Shown here in pieces: positions 16,649-25,662 of a DNA stretch of 38,359 nucleotides. Source of the stretch: Bacteroidales bacterium (GTDB taxonomy: Bacteria; Bacteroidota; Bacteroidia; Bacteroidales; UBA7960); the NCBI GenBank assembly GCA_003567625.1, contig PWZB01000043.1, positions 1-38,359 of the forward strand, written 5' to 3'. How positions within the stretch are numbered: the first letter of the stretch is position 1; every line of letters starts with the position of its first letter. The notes under the pieces were generated by a model. The model did no database searches, was not told the DNA's origin, and saw nothing but the letters and a program-made list of their open reading frames with translations. The position numbers and the translations under genes were made by a program.

Positions 16649-17980
16649 CTAATAGAGTCTGTCAAAGACAACCAGGAAACAATCGGAAAAATGGCTTTTC
16701 CTTAGGTTATCGCGAAAAGATTCGGCGTTTGCGCGGTTTTCAAATTGTCCGATTATGATCCGGTATATTTTTTGTCCGTTTATATGGCTTACATTAATAA
16801 AGACAGTTTTTTCAAATTGTTCTTCGTATGCGTCCGCAAGATTTTGAAGTTTATCGGTATTTGCATAACTGGCCACTTGTACTCCAAAACCTTTTGGAAC
16901 AACATTCGTAAGCTTTTTGTTATAAAATCCTGAAGCTAACTCATTTATATCAATTATAGTTTTATCAGGAGAAGTTTCCGGTTCAAAGTGCTCATCTTTT
17001 TTTGTAGCAGGTTCAGCTACATGTTTTTCTGTTAAAATATCTTTTTCGATATCATTAATTGTTGATGGTTTTGTTTGTGTGGTGCCTTTATCGGATGAAA
17101 AGAAAGCTGCGATATCAAGCGTTTCTGTTGCAATTTTTTGTTTGGTTGGTTTTTTTTCCGGTTCAGTGGTTTTTGCTAAACTTAGGAGTTCATCGGCTTT
17201 TTCCAGGTCATTTTGTGCTTCTTCATGATTGCCTGTATTTTTTCTTGCCTCCGCCCTGGCAAGGTATGCATCACGGTGGCCGGGCGATAGTTCAAGACAG
17301 CGGTTAAGGTCTTGTATTGCTGCATAGCTGTTTAGTATGGCGATTCTGGCCAGGCCGCTGTAGTAAAAAGCGGTTGGATTGTTTGGCATTGCCTGTTTTG
17401 CACTATCAAGGCCTTCAATAGCACTTTCATACTGACCGATATAGTAAAGAGATTTTCCCCTGTAAAGATATGTCTTTTTAAAACCGGGGTTTAACCTGTA
17501 AGAAATATCAAAATCCTGCAGTGCTCTGCCATATTCTTTAATAGTGAAATATGCTTTGCCGCGTTGAAAAAAAGAGATAAAATCGGGGTTCAGCCTTATA
17601 GCAATACTTAAATCCTGTATAGCTTCATTATAATCACCTTTTTCGAATTTGGCAAGCCCCCTGAAATAGTGTGCCTGGTCAGAGTATCCCGGATCAAGTT
17701 CAATTGTAATGGTGAAATCCTTTATAGCGCCTTCGTAATCAGACAGCTCAGTTTTAGCCAGGCCACGATATAGAAAAGCTTTTGCGTAGATAGGATTTAT
17801 TTCAATGGCCTTGTTAAACTTCTCAAGGGCTTCTGCATATTCTTCGTTAATGCCATATTGCACTCCATTATTGAAAATTTTCCGCGAAAGGTTCACATCT
17901 TCTTCAGAGGGTTGTGCGCTTGAAAGATGTGAAAAGAAAAAATAAAATAATAGTAAGATTAATGAAATTTTGAAAGACAT
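16649..17980 (-). CDS. Exported TPR protein with C-terminal SPOR domain
   Basis: The 443 residues start with a signal peptide (MSFKISLILLLFYFFFSHLSSA). About seven tetratricopeptide repeats follow (35-270; e.g. AEALEKFNKAIEINPIYAKA), then a low-complexity linker rich in T, E and K (270-360) and a SPOR domain (about 362-441; GFGVQVASYAN, IYRIIIGQFENRANAESF). SPOR domains bind peptidoglycan stripped of stem peptides, typically at division sites, so an envelope location in the periplasm and a scaffold role in wall remodelling are inferred. A -7 element lies 38 bases upstream. Partner unknown. Confidence 0.9.
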   Translation of the reverse strand: MSFKISLILLLFYFFFSHLSSAQPSEEDVNLSRKIFNNGVQYGINEEYAEALEKFNKAIEINPIYAKAFLYRGLAKTELSDYEGAIKDFTITIELDPGYSDQAHYFRGLAKFEKGDYNEAIQDLSIAIRLNPDFISFFQRGKAYFTIKEYGRALQDFDISYRLNPGFKKTYLYRGKSLYYIGQYESAIEGLDSAKQAMPNNPTAFYYSGLARIAILNSYAAIQDLNRCLELSPGHRDAYLARAEARKNTGNHEEAQNDLEKADELLSLAKTTEPEKKPTKQKIATETLDIAAFFSSDKGTTQTKPSTINDIEKDILTEKHVAEPATKKDEHFEPETSPDKTIIDINELASGFYNKKLTNVVPKGFGVQVASYANTDKLQNLADAYEEQFEKTVFINVSHINGQKIYRIIIGQFENRANAESFRDNLRKSHFSDCFLVVFDRLY

Positions 17981-18017
17981 GGCTATATATTTTTAATGGA
18001 CATATTGATTACAGCAG

Positions 18018-18025
18018 CAAAAATA
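18018..18025 (-). promoter_or_regulatory. -7 promoter element for the TPR-SPOR gene
   Basis: Minus strand TATTTTTG fits TAnnTTTG and lies 38 bases before the start codon. No good -33 seen. Confidence 0.5.
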
Positions 18026-18160
18026 TACAAAAAGGTTTTAGCTTATAAAATAAATGAATATGGATTTATTAACAATTATGTTAATAACTGTATTTATAGT
18101 TTTGGTATAGGATGAATGAATAACCGCTTTGAATCAAATCACCTTTCTTTTGTGTGAAGA

Positions 18161-20608
18161 TTATTTATTTTTTTGTTTTTCCAGTTTTTCTTTTTGTTTA
18201 AGGCAATTTTTCAATTCTTCTTCAAGTTTTTTATTTTCCTCTTCACATTTTTTTATAGCCATTTTACTTTCAGTAATGTTATTGGCTATTTTGAAGATTT
18301 TATATGGTTTTTTGTTTTGGTCAAGCATTGGGGCATATGTTTCCGCAACATATAAGGTTTTTCCCTTAATATTAAGTTCTGTTTCCTGTTTTCTGATTTT
18401 ACCTTTTTTCAGGTCTTCCCAGAATTGGTCATATTCTTTTTTTTGTTCTTTGGTAAATTCTATTTTATCAATATGATGTGTGCCAGTAACTTCCTCTTTT
18501 TTCATATCAACAAAATCAAGGAATGAATCGCTTATATTTTGTATATAACCGTTAAGATCATATTCAATAACAAAACTTGATGCGTTGAGGGCTTCCAGTA
18601 TACTTTCCATTTCGCTGGTTTTCCTTGCCATTTCTTCTTGTGTAGCTGCAAGCTCTTCCATATTCTGACGCATCTCTTCTTCCTGGGCCTTCATCTCTTC
18701 GGCTTGTTGCTGTGACTTTTTAAGCAAAAGGGCAGTGCGTATGTTAATTTTAAGTGATGATATGGTTGATGCAATACTTTCAGCAATTTTTTCCAGGAAT
18801 TCTATTTGATATTGTTCAAATTTATTAAGCGAGGCCAGTTCAATTACTCCGTATATTTCTTCATTAAGTTTTAATGGAACCAGGATAAGGGAGTTTGGTT
18901 TTTCTTCGCCAAGCCCTGAGGTAATTTTCACATAAGATTCGGGGATTTCGGTCATATGGGTGGTCTTCCCTTCCATAAAGCATGTTCCCACAAGTCCTTC
19001 CCCTGTTTTTATCTTTTTTTCAAGGAATTTTCTTCTGTCATAAGCATAACAAGCGGTCATTTCAAGGAATTTGTCATTTTCATCATCATCATTAACCACA
19101 AAGATGCCTCCTTGTGTAGCTTCAAGATATGCAACAAGATTTTTAATGATTTTGTAGCTGAGGGTTTCGAGGTCTTCGTTATCATAACGTAGTATTTCTC
19201 CGAATTTAGCATATCCTTCAGTAGCCCATCTACGTTTTTTATCTTCTTCTTTGCGTTTCAGTTCTTCTTTATTGGCTTCAATAAGGCTTTCTCTCATGTT
19301 GAGCAAGGCTTGTCCAAGCAGGTCTTTATCGCTAAGTAAGCCGAAATCCGTATCCAGTTTCCCCTGGCCGATATCGCGTGCAAAAGAGACAGTATTTTTC
19401 AGGCCTTCTATCAAAGTGTTGGTGGCTATAGCCATTTGAGCCAATTCATCTTTTTCTTTGCGGGTCTGGATAAGTTTAACATTTTCCAGGTTGCCTTTGG
19501 AAAGTATATTCAAAACATTGGTTGTTTTTACTACGGGAGAGGTAATATATTTTGCAATTTGCCATATAACAATGTACAAAATTACCAAAGCCAATAAACT
19601 CAGCAGAATAGCTATCCAAAGCCTTTGGTTTGCTTCGGCTTTTATTTCCGAAACCGGTACTTCCAAAGCAAAAGACCATGGCGTAGGAGTGTTGCCAATA
19701 TGTATTGGAGTGTAAATTCTCAGAGCTTCTTCGCCAAGGTTATAACTGTGTTCGGTAATGATTAGCGGCCTTCCTTCTTGAATAGCCCCTATAACTTCTG
19801 TTTCCTGTTTTATAAATTCATAGGAAGGCTCCCCGATGAAGCGAAACCTGGGATGTGATACCAGTGTTCCGTTAGTTGAAATAAGCTTGCCATAACCACT
19901 TTCAAATAATTCGATGTCGGTAATAATGTCGAAAAACGATTCCAACTCAATATCAATAGCCAATACGCCGTGAAAAATACCGTCTATGACTACCGGTACG
20001 GATGTGGTTGTCATTAGGATCTCATCTTCCGGTTTGCCTGTAAAAGAATAATAATAGGGGTCTAATATAGCTTCTTGCAAAGTTTCTTTGGGGATGGTAA
20101 TATATGGACCATATTCTATTTCATCTTCTTCTTCGGGGTCTGTAGTCATATCCACATAACGTATGATATTGTCGTTTGAATAATAATAGTTCAGGTCAAA
20201 TACGCCGCTCAAAGTACCCCAGTCGCTTGCAATGTAAGCTGAGTCAAGCCCGTCAAACGCATCAGGCTCCCACCTCGTCCAGACAGCCAGAAATTCAGGG
20301 TTATTTTCTATGGTAATTTTTAGCATCTTATCAAGGTCAATCCTTTGCGGATCACCTGCTTCAATCAGCGCCTTTGAATTATGTGCCAATGACCTTGCCA
20401 TATCCATACTATAATCAAGGCGCATGGAAAAAGTATTGGCATATTGTTGTCCTATGCCTTCTGTAAGCTCTTTTGCATAAGTTATCTCAACCGACCTGCT
20501 TCGGCTGGCTAAGTAACCGATAACTACGAAAAAAATCACCGAAGTTGTCAGTAAAATAAGAAAAATCATCTTATGTTTCAACTTCATCTTCAGAAAAAAG
20601 TTTTTCAT
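18161..20608 (-). CDS. Membrane sensor: dCache-HAMP-GAF-coil-PAS, no output domain
   Basis: The 815 residues hold a membrane anchor (about 13-33), a periplasmic double-Cache sensor (40-325), a second membrane helix (330-352), HAMP with a second HAMP-like unit (353-445), GAF (465-625), a coiled coil QQAEEMKAQEEEMRQNMEEL (633-668), PAS (668-782) and a lysine/glutamate-rich coil to the end. There is no HisKA, HATPase, GGDEF or methyl-accepting hairpin, so the signal must go to a separate partner. The coil is like that of many Bacteroidetes sensors in which a kinase or phosphatase module follows. The gene ends by a normal stop within a coil, and no output gene lies next to it. Ligand unknown; dCache domains often bind small organic molecules. 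Confidence 0.88.
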   Translation of the reverse strand: MKNFFLKMKLKHKMIFLILLTTSVIFFVVIGYLASRSRSVEITYAKELTEGIGQQYANTFSMRLDYSMDMARSLAHNSKALIEAGDPQRIDLDKMLKITIENNPEFLAVWTRWEPDAFDGLDSAYIASDWGTLSGVFDLNYYYSNDNIIRYVDMTTDPEEEDEIEYGPYITIPKETLQEAILDPYYYSFTGKPEDEILMTTTSVPVVIDGIFHGVLAIDIELESFFDIITDIELFESGYGKLISTNGTLVSHPRFRFIGEPSYEFIKQETEVIGAIQEGRPLIITEHSYNLGEEALRIYTPIHIGNTPTPWSFALEVPVSEIKAEANQRLWIAILLSLLALVILYIVIWQIAKYITSPVVKTTNVLNILSKGNLENVKLIQTRKEKDELAQMAIATNTLIEGLKNTVSFARDIGQGKLDTDFGLLSDKDLLGQALLNMRESLIEANKEELKRKEEDKKRRWATEGYAKFGEILRYDNEDLETLSYKIIKNLVAYLEATQGGIFVVNDDDENDKFLEMTACYAYDRRKFLEKKIKTGEGLVGTCFMEGKTTHMTEIPESYVKITSGLGEEKPNSLILVPLKLNEEIYGVIELASLNKFEQYQIEFLEKIAESIASTISSLKINIRTALLLKKSQQQAEEMKAQEEEMRQNMEELAATQEEMARKTSEMESILEALNASSFVIEYDLNGYIQNISDSFLDFVDMKKEEVTGTHHIDKIEFTKEQKKEYDQFWEDLKKGKIRKQETELNIKGKTLYVAETYAPMLDQNKKPYKIFKIANNITESKMAIKKCEEENKKLEEELKNCLKQKEKLEKQKNK

Positions 20609-20740
20609 CGAAAATAATATTAGTTTAATAATTTAAAACGTTTTTTTCTTAAAAATACCGATCAGCGTTTTTTATATATGGTGTAAATTTAAAAAAAAAC
20701 TGTAAATCAGAACATCGTAATTACCTGTAATAATTAATTT

Positions 20741-21284
20741 TTATCTTGAATCACTAATTAAATTGAATTTTTTATTCAGTTTTTTTGTCAAAAAAGCTGA
20801 AACATTATCACAGAAATGTTTCTGTTTGAAAGCGTATATCCATTTTATTCCTGCAATGGCATTTGTTAAGAAAACTTCATCAGCTTTAATGCCTTCCATT
20901 TTAAGCTTAAAATGATCATTTTCCAATGGTGAGCTTTCAATTAAATAATTACCATGATTTGAAATGGGTTGATATAAACCACCATCTTCTCTGAACATTA
21001 TAAAACGAACCCTGGCTGAAGGCAAGTGAGAGTTTTTATTAAGCAGATTTAATATTTGTTTGAGAAGACCAGGATATTGTCATCTTGCGGTGCAGCTCAA
21101 TTTTCAGGGTCAAAGCCCCGTTGACCGAACGATGATAATGATTTCCCAGGTTGAGAAGTTTTTCGCCTGCAATTCTTATGCTTTCAAAGACCCCATCCCC
21201 TTATAAAAAAGACCTTTTGGAGGTTTTTAATATTTTTTCATCTGCCGGGGAAAAGCTGCCGTTATAATTGATGTATAATGACAT
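20741..21284 (-). pseudogene. Decayed aminotransferase class IV gene (pabC-like)
   Basis: Remnant of a PLP-dependent class IV enzyme (aminodeoxychorismate lyase / branched-chain aminotransferase family). Reading the minus strand from the ATG at 21284: MSLYINYNGSFSPADEKILK, then SF L-stop GDGVFESIR where relatives have SFRYGDGLFE, i.e. a stop (TAA, 21201-21203) at the position of the conserved tyrosine. The frame continues to about GALTLKIEL, then shifts near 21090 to a frame with LLKQILNLLNKN and SARVRFIMFREDGGLY. The last ORF jumps from YLIESSPLENDHFKL straight to IKADEVFLTNAIAGIKW, lacking more than 100 central residues, including the part that would hold catalytic and cofactor contacts. 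So there is a nonsense change, a frameshift and a large internal deletion. Not functional. Confidence 0.85.
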
Positions 21285-21296
21285 TTATATATTTTT

Positions 21297-21905
21297 CTAA
21301 AAAACATGTTCCAAAAATTCAACCAAAAAACCGGGTCTTAATAAAACTGTAAGTATAATACCATATACGGCACCCCAGAAATGTGCATCGTGCCCCACAT
21401 TGTCTGATGCCTGTTTTGCCATATAAGCCGAGTATATAAGATATAGTATGCCAAAAATAAAAGAGGGTATAGGAATTGGCAATAGCAACAACATAATGCT
21501 ACCTTCAGGATGCATTATAATGCTTGAAAAGAGAATTGCCGAAACGGCTCCCGAAGCACCCACAGCATTATAATAACTGTTGTTCCTGTTTTTTATATAT
21601 GATGCTATTACCGAAAATATCAATCCTCCAATATACAACAACAGATAATAGGGAATAGCTTTTGTTTCAAAATATAATTCAAAAGTGTTTTCAACAATTC
21701 TTCCAAAGCTGTATAAAACAAACATATTTATGATAAGATGAACCCAGTCGGCATGAAGCAAACCATAAGAAAAAAACCGGTACCATGATTTTTCGTTCCT
21801 TATCAGATAAGCATTGAATTTCATCCGGTAAAATACATTCTGGCTTCGGAATGCTGTTATTGATACAATTGCTGTTAATAATATGATAAATAATGTAATG
21901 CTCAT
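21297..21905 (-). CDS. Rhomboid-family intramembrane serine protease
   Basis: Six-helix membrane protease of 202 residues. Catalytic serine S118 in GASGAVS and histidine H175 (DAHFWGAVYG) are present; HADWVHLIINM (51-61) is the HxxxxHxxxN motif of helix 2. Substrates are not predictable. It lies 12 bases upstream (in transcription order) of the decayed aminotransferase gene. Confidence 0.95.
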   Translation of the reverse strand: MSITLFIILLTAIVSITAFRSQNVFYRMKFNAYLIRNEKSWYRFFSYGLLHADWVHLIINMFVLYSFGRIVENTFELYFETKAIPYYLLLYIGGLIFSVIASYIKNRNNSYYNAVGASGAVSAILFSSIIMHPEGSIMLLLLPIPIPSFIFGILYLIYSAYMAKQASDNVGHDAHFWGAVYGIILTVLLRPGFLVEFLEHVF

Positions 21906-21995
21906 AGATTTTTTTCCTTTTCAGAAAGCTGATCGTCATAATAATTTAAAGCGAAATTAAAAATTTTTATTTCAAAGTTTAAGTTATTATAATTG

Positions 21996-22003
21996 TATTT
22001 TTG
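21996..22003 (+). promoter_or_regulatory. Possible -7 promoter element for the HAD gene
   Basis: TATTTTTG fits TAnnTTTG but lies 212 bases before the start codon, which would make a long C-poor leader. A chance match in AT-rich DNA is possible. Confidence 0.35.
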
Positions 22004-22108
22004 TTTAAATTGATGAGGTTGTAATATAGGTATTGTGAGTGTGCGAAGGGATGCGGGTAAGGTCTATGGTGCATGTGCCGTGGCAGGGAGTGATTAGTAA
22101 TAATAAAT

Positions 22109-22135
22109 GGAAAGTGAGAAAGTGGAAAGTGAGAA
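22109..22135 (+). repeat. Short direct repeat, 12 bp x 2
   Basis: GGAAAGTGAGAA occurs twice with agt between (15-bp period). It is part of a C-poor, repeat-like intergenic stretch. Confidence 0.7.
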
Positions 22136-22215
22136 TATTAGTAAGCAACATTATTGAAAGGTTGTAAGACAGGTGGAAAGGTAAATTATGACCGGCAACA
22201 AGTAACAACTAAGCT

Positions 22216-22881
22216 ATGAAACAAAAATTACAAAAAGCAGTTTTCTGGGATTGGAACGGGACTTTGCTTGATGATGTTCAAATGTGTATAAACAGTGTGA
22301 ATCATTTGCTGAAAAAAAGAAATCTGCCGTTACTGACATTATCGAGATATCGCGAGGTTTTTACATTTCCGGTAAAACGTTATTATGAGGAGCTGGGTTT
22401 TGACTTTGATGCAGAGCCCTTTGAAAAACCGGCATGGGAATTCATGGACCGATATGTTGAAAACTTTAAAAACACTGAATTGCATTTTAGAACTTTTGAA
22501 ACACTTCAATATTTTAAAAACAATGGTTTTAATCAGTTTATTATTTCAGCCATGGAGCATAAAATGCTTGTTGATGCTGTTGAAGAAAAAGGGATAAGCG
22601 ATTTTTTCAATGATGTATTGGGGATAAATGATATTTATGCAGGGGGTAAAATACATATCGCTGAAAAACTGGTAAACAAACTGGATATAAATCCAAAAAA
22701 CATAGTTTTTGTAGGTGACACACTTCACGATCATGAAGTAGCTACTTTTTTCGGATTCCATTCCGTATTGTTAACTCATGGTCATCAATCGCGGGAGAGG
22801 CTGAAAAGCTCCGGTGCGGTCGTTAAAGATGATTTTTCACAAATGATACCTGTTATTGAAAAATTTTTCCAGGAGGATTAA
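22216..22881 (+). CDS. HAD-family phosphatase (Gph-like)
   Basis: Cytoplasmic haloacid-dehalogenase-superfamily hydrolase, 221 residues, with an alpha-helical cap at about 20-90. Motif I is WDWNGTLLDD: nucleophile D12 with N14 where the general acid/base Asp usually sits; motif II S111 (IISAMEH); motif III K145 or K151; motif IV VGDTLHDHEVA (D168, D172). The DWNGT variant occurs in other HAD hydrolases, so activity is not excluded. Phosphoglycolate or a nucleotide phosphate may be the substrate; this is a guess. Confidence 0.88.
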   Translation: MKQKLQKAVFWDWNGTLLDDVQMCINSVNHLLKKRNLPLLTLSRYREVFTFPVKRYYEELGFDFDAEPFEKPAWEFMDRYVENFKNTELHFRTFETLQYFKNNGFNQFIISAMEHKMLVDAVEEKGISDFFNDVLGINDIYAGGKIHIAEKLVNKLDINPKNIVFVGDTLHDHEVATFFGFHSVLLTHGHQSRERLKSSGAVVKDDFSQMIPVIEKFFQED

Positions 22882-22946
22882 TAAAAATCGTTGAAAGATA
22901 CAAGCTTAAATTTCCGTAATAATAAAAACGATTAACAACCGGGTTT

Positions 22947-24047
22947 TTAAAGATCTCTGACACAACGGACTGAGAATCCGGTTTCTTTACTGACGTTGAA
23001 GTGTACAACACTTGGGCTGCTTTTTCCTATTCGTTTGCTTTGAGCAAACGTATCAGAGTATTCAGTAGAAGACCAAAAGCGGCCGCGATGCCCGATATCG
23101 TTATATGTGCCGTCGGCACCACGCCAGCCGCCCCCAAAAGCTGAAAAGCCGAAATAATTCAAACCATAATGAATGTCATGTTGATTCCACCTTGGATGCT
23201 CTTTGGTTTTACAATTTCCTCCAAGGGGTGAGTTGACTTGCCGGCATGATTTCAAAGCATTGCCAACACCTTCAACATCAGGGCTTTCCCAACTATTGTG
23301 TAAATCATATTCATACATTAAATGATCTATCAATTCTGTCCAGTCATCATCAGAAATGACACGCCATCCTTCAGGGCAAATACCCCTTTTATCATCAACC
23401 GCATACCAGTTATATAGTTTTCCATAAGCTTCCACTACTTCATCATCACAGCCCAGGCCCTCTATCTCTTCATGCGGGTAAATTGAATAAGCGCCTTCAT
23501 TATTTTCAACTGTGTTTGACCATTCTTCATCGTTCAAACCTGTGGATATGGTTGTTCCATTATCGTATTTTGTAGTACGCAGGTTTTCTGCCATCCACTC
23601 TTTTCCGCCAATCCAAACAGTGGCGTATTCGTTGCCGTTTATGTCGGTGACGCCATCGCCGGGCATGCCGTCACCAGGAGCATATTCTCTAAAGTTGGCG
23701 GTGAGGGTAATGTCGTAGGCAGGCATGGTTACATACGTTTTTGCCGAACAGGTATCATCAATATAATTTATATTACCAGTCCAGTTTGCGAATTCATACT
23801 TTTCTTCTGCTATAGCAGAAATTTCTGCTTCTTCGTTTTCTTGATACTGACCATCACCATTTACAGTGCCGCCTTCTTCAGGGTTAACGGAAAGTGAAAG
23901 ATAAAATGAAGGTGCGAGACCGTCTTTATCTTCTCCGCACCCTATAGTAAGAATCAAAAGTAAGCAGATTGTTAATAAAGGTAAAATCCAAAAGATATTT
24001 ATCTTTTTATCTTCCATTTTGTTTAATATTTTTATACTATTACTCAA
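22947..24047 (-). CDS. FISUMP-domain lipoprotein
   Basis: Surface lipoprotein of unknown function. The N-terminus has a positively charged start, a hydrophobic stretch and a lipobox with C37 (LILTIGC). The start at 24047 gives a long n-region; M11 (24017) would shorten it and is a good alternative. Residues 50-120 are a bacterial repeat (InlB/Flg_new-like: VNPEEGGTVNGDGQYQE, FANWTGN, YDITLTANF). Residues 135-366 are the Fibrobacter succinogenes major paralogous domain: WIGGKEWMAENLRTTKYDNG, LYNWYAVDD, CPEGWRVISDDDW, FWSSTEYSD and a final VRCVRDL. These proteins are abundant in Bacteroidetes and Fibrobacteres and are probably displayed outside; roles are unproven. It stands alone. Confidence 0.92.
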   Translation of the reverse strand: MSNSIKILNKMEDKKINIFWILPLLTICLLLILTIGCGEDKDGLAPSFYLSLSVNPEEGGTVNGDGQYQENEEAEISAIAEEKYEFANWTGNINYIDDTCSAKTYVTMPAYDITLTANFREYAPGDGMPGDGVTDINGNEYATVWIGGKEWMAENLRTTKYDNGTTISTGLNDEEWSNTVENNEGAYSIYPHEEIEGLGCDDEVVEAYGKLYNWYAVDDKRGICPEGWRVISDDDWTELIDHLMYEYDLHNSWESPDVEGVGNALKSCRQVNSPLGGNCKTKEHPRWNQHDIHYGLNYFGFSAFGGGWRGADGTYNDIGHRGRFWSSTEYSDTFAQSKRIGKSSPSVVHFNVSKETGFSVRCVRDL

Positions 24048-24456
24048 TTCTATTGGGTTAGTTTACTATACCACCTGTTCTTTGTTAAAATTAACGGTTT
24101 TTTTCTTATCTCTCAATTTGTTATATTTATAAATCTTAACTCTTTGACAAATTGACAAAACCTCCCTTTTTATCATTTTTTCAAATTTTGTATTTTATAG
24201 TACAATGCATTAAGGTATGAATTGCTTAAAATGAGTTTAAAAGCCAGGCTAATATTGGATAAGGCATTTGTGTTTTATTAATTGTTCTTTACAAAAATAC
24301 TGATAATGTTTATGTTGGTTGAATGTTTGAGATATTTTTTTTAACGATATTATGAAAAACTTGCCGTGTTAATAGTTTGGTGGTTCTTCATTTTTACTGC
24401 CGGCAATTTAAAATAAATATTTTCCCACTATCTTTGCACAATTTGACTGGCGATAG
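24048..24456. other. Intergenic region, 409 bases, between divergent FISUMP and tgt genes
   Basis: It holds the tgt promoter near its right edge. The rest is AT-rich with no ORF or RNA structure that I could support. Confidence 0.65.
24429..24436 (+). promoter_or_regulatory. Bacteroidetes -7 promoter element for tgt
   Basis: TATCTTTG, 20 bases before the ATG, is a consensus match followed by cac. The leader is therefore very short. The -33 is not obvious. Confidence 0.65.
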
Positions 24457-25587
24457 ATGGATTTTGAATTAACAACATATAGTAAGAGCTCTAAAGCCCG
24501 GGCAGGCAAGATAACCACTGCCCATGGTGAATTTGATACGCCGGTATTTATGCCGGTTGGTACTGCAGGCAGTGTAAAGGCAATCAATCAGCAGGATTTG
24601 TCGGAGAAGGTGAAAGCCCGGATTCTTTTGGGCAACACATACCATCTTTATTTGCGGCCCGGGCAGGAGGTTATTCGCAGAGCAGGTGGTTTGCATAGGT
24701 TCATTGGCTGGGATTATCCAATACTAACCGATAGCGGCGGCTACCAGGTTTATTCGCTGGCTCAGAAGCGAAAGCTGACCGGTGATGGCGTTTGGTTTCA
24801 ATCGCATATTGATGGGTCACGTCATTTTTTTTCTCCCGAAAACGTTATCGATTTACAACGTGTGATAGGTGCCGATATTATTATGGCTTTTGATGAGTGT
24901 ACACCATATCCGTGCGATTATGATTATGCAGTAAAATCAATGGAACTTACTCATGACTGGCTGGCAAGGTGTTGCAAACATTTTAATAACAGCAGCACTC
25001 TTTATGGGTATCAACAGGCACTTTTTCCAATAGTTCAAGGCAGCACGTACAAAGATCTGAGAACAAAGTCGGCATATACAGTTGCAGAATATAATTGCGA
25101 AGGTATTGCTGTCGGAGGGCTTTCGGTAGGAGAACCACATGATATTATGTATGAAATGACTGACCTGGTTTGTTCAATATTACCGCAAGACAAACCCAGA
25201 TACCTTATGGGAGTTGGAACGCCCGAAAATATCCTTGAATGCATATCGCTGGGTGTTGATATGTTTGATTGCGTTATGCCTACTCGAAATGCAAGAAACG
25301 GAATGTTATTTACAAAAAATGGCGTAATAAATATTTTGAATGAGAAATGGAAGTTTGACTATTCTCCCGTTGATCCTGATGGAGAATCTTATGTTGACAA
25401 CCTTTATAGCAAGGCATACCTGCGGCATCTTTTTCTTTCAAAAGAAATACTTGGTCCTATAATAACAACTGCCCACAATCTGACTTTTTATATTTCGTTA
25501 ATAAATCAGGCAAGAGAACATATAATCAAAGGGGATTTTGAAAATTGGAAAGCCCTGATGGTTTCAAAACTCTCTAATCGTCTTTAA
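24457..25587 (+). CDS. tgt: tRNA-guanine (queuine) transglycosylase
   Basis: Exchanges guanine-34 for preQ1 in tRNAs with GUN anticodons, in queuosine synthesis. The 376-residue TIM barrel has TDSGGYQVYSL (D92), the AFDEC segment (D146), VGGLSVGE and the nucleophile region FDCVMPTRNARNG (D271). The zinc site near the C-terminus, normally CxCxxC plus a distant His, is replaced by PVDPDGESYVDNLYSKAYL: all three cysteines are missing while H340 (TAHNLTFY) is kept. I recall similar cysteine-less sequences in other Bacteroidetes, so this may be a lineage trait rather than damage. tgt-lptG is a common pair in the phylum. Confidence 0.95.
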   Translation: MDFELTTYSKSSKARAGKITTAHGEFDTPVFMPVGTAGSVKAINQQDLSEKVKARILLGNTYHLYLRPGQEVIRRAGGLHRFIGWDYPILTDSGGYQVYSLAQKRKLTGDGVWFQSHIDGSRHFFSPENVIDLQRVIGADIIMAFDECTPYPCDYDYAVKSMELTHDWLARCCKHFNNSSTLYGYQQALFPIVQGSTYKDLRTKSAYTVAEYNCEGIAVGGLSVGEPHDIMYEMTDLVCSILPQDKPRYLMGVGTPENILECISLGVDMFDCVMPTRNARNGMLFTKNGVINILNEKWKFDYSPVDPDGESYVDNLYSKAYLRHLFLSKEILGPIITTAHNLTFYISLINQAREHIIKGDFENWKALMVSKLSNRL

Positions 25588-25662
25588 TACTATTATCTTG
25601 CAGGCATATTTTTTGTAGTACCAACAACTGATAATAACAAATAAGGATATAACTAACGGGGA

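Larger units (their letters stand above)
21906..22215. other. Intergenic region, 310 bases, with C-poor repeats
   Basis: It lies between the divergent rhomboid and HAD genes. It holds a TATTTTTG element (21996-22003) and a purine-rich, C-poor stretch from about 22010 to 22200 with a direct repeat of ggaaagtgagaa (22109-22120 and 22124-22135). No ORF of note. Confidence 0.6.

Noticed and set aside
16741-16760. Third copy of the ttttaatcggac motif (attgtccgatta)
   Set aside because: Lies inside the SPOR-domain coding sequence, matches only the 12-base core and lacks the flanking bases.
18129-18476. Plus-strand ORF of 115 residues rich in Phe and Ser
   Set aside because: Antisense shadow of the Lys/Glu-rich end of the sensor gene.
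24457-25587. tgt as a pseudogene because its zinc cysteines are missing
   Set aside because: The frame is intact, catalytic residues are present and the pattern resembles other Bacteroidetes proteins.
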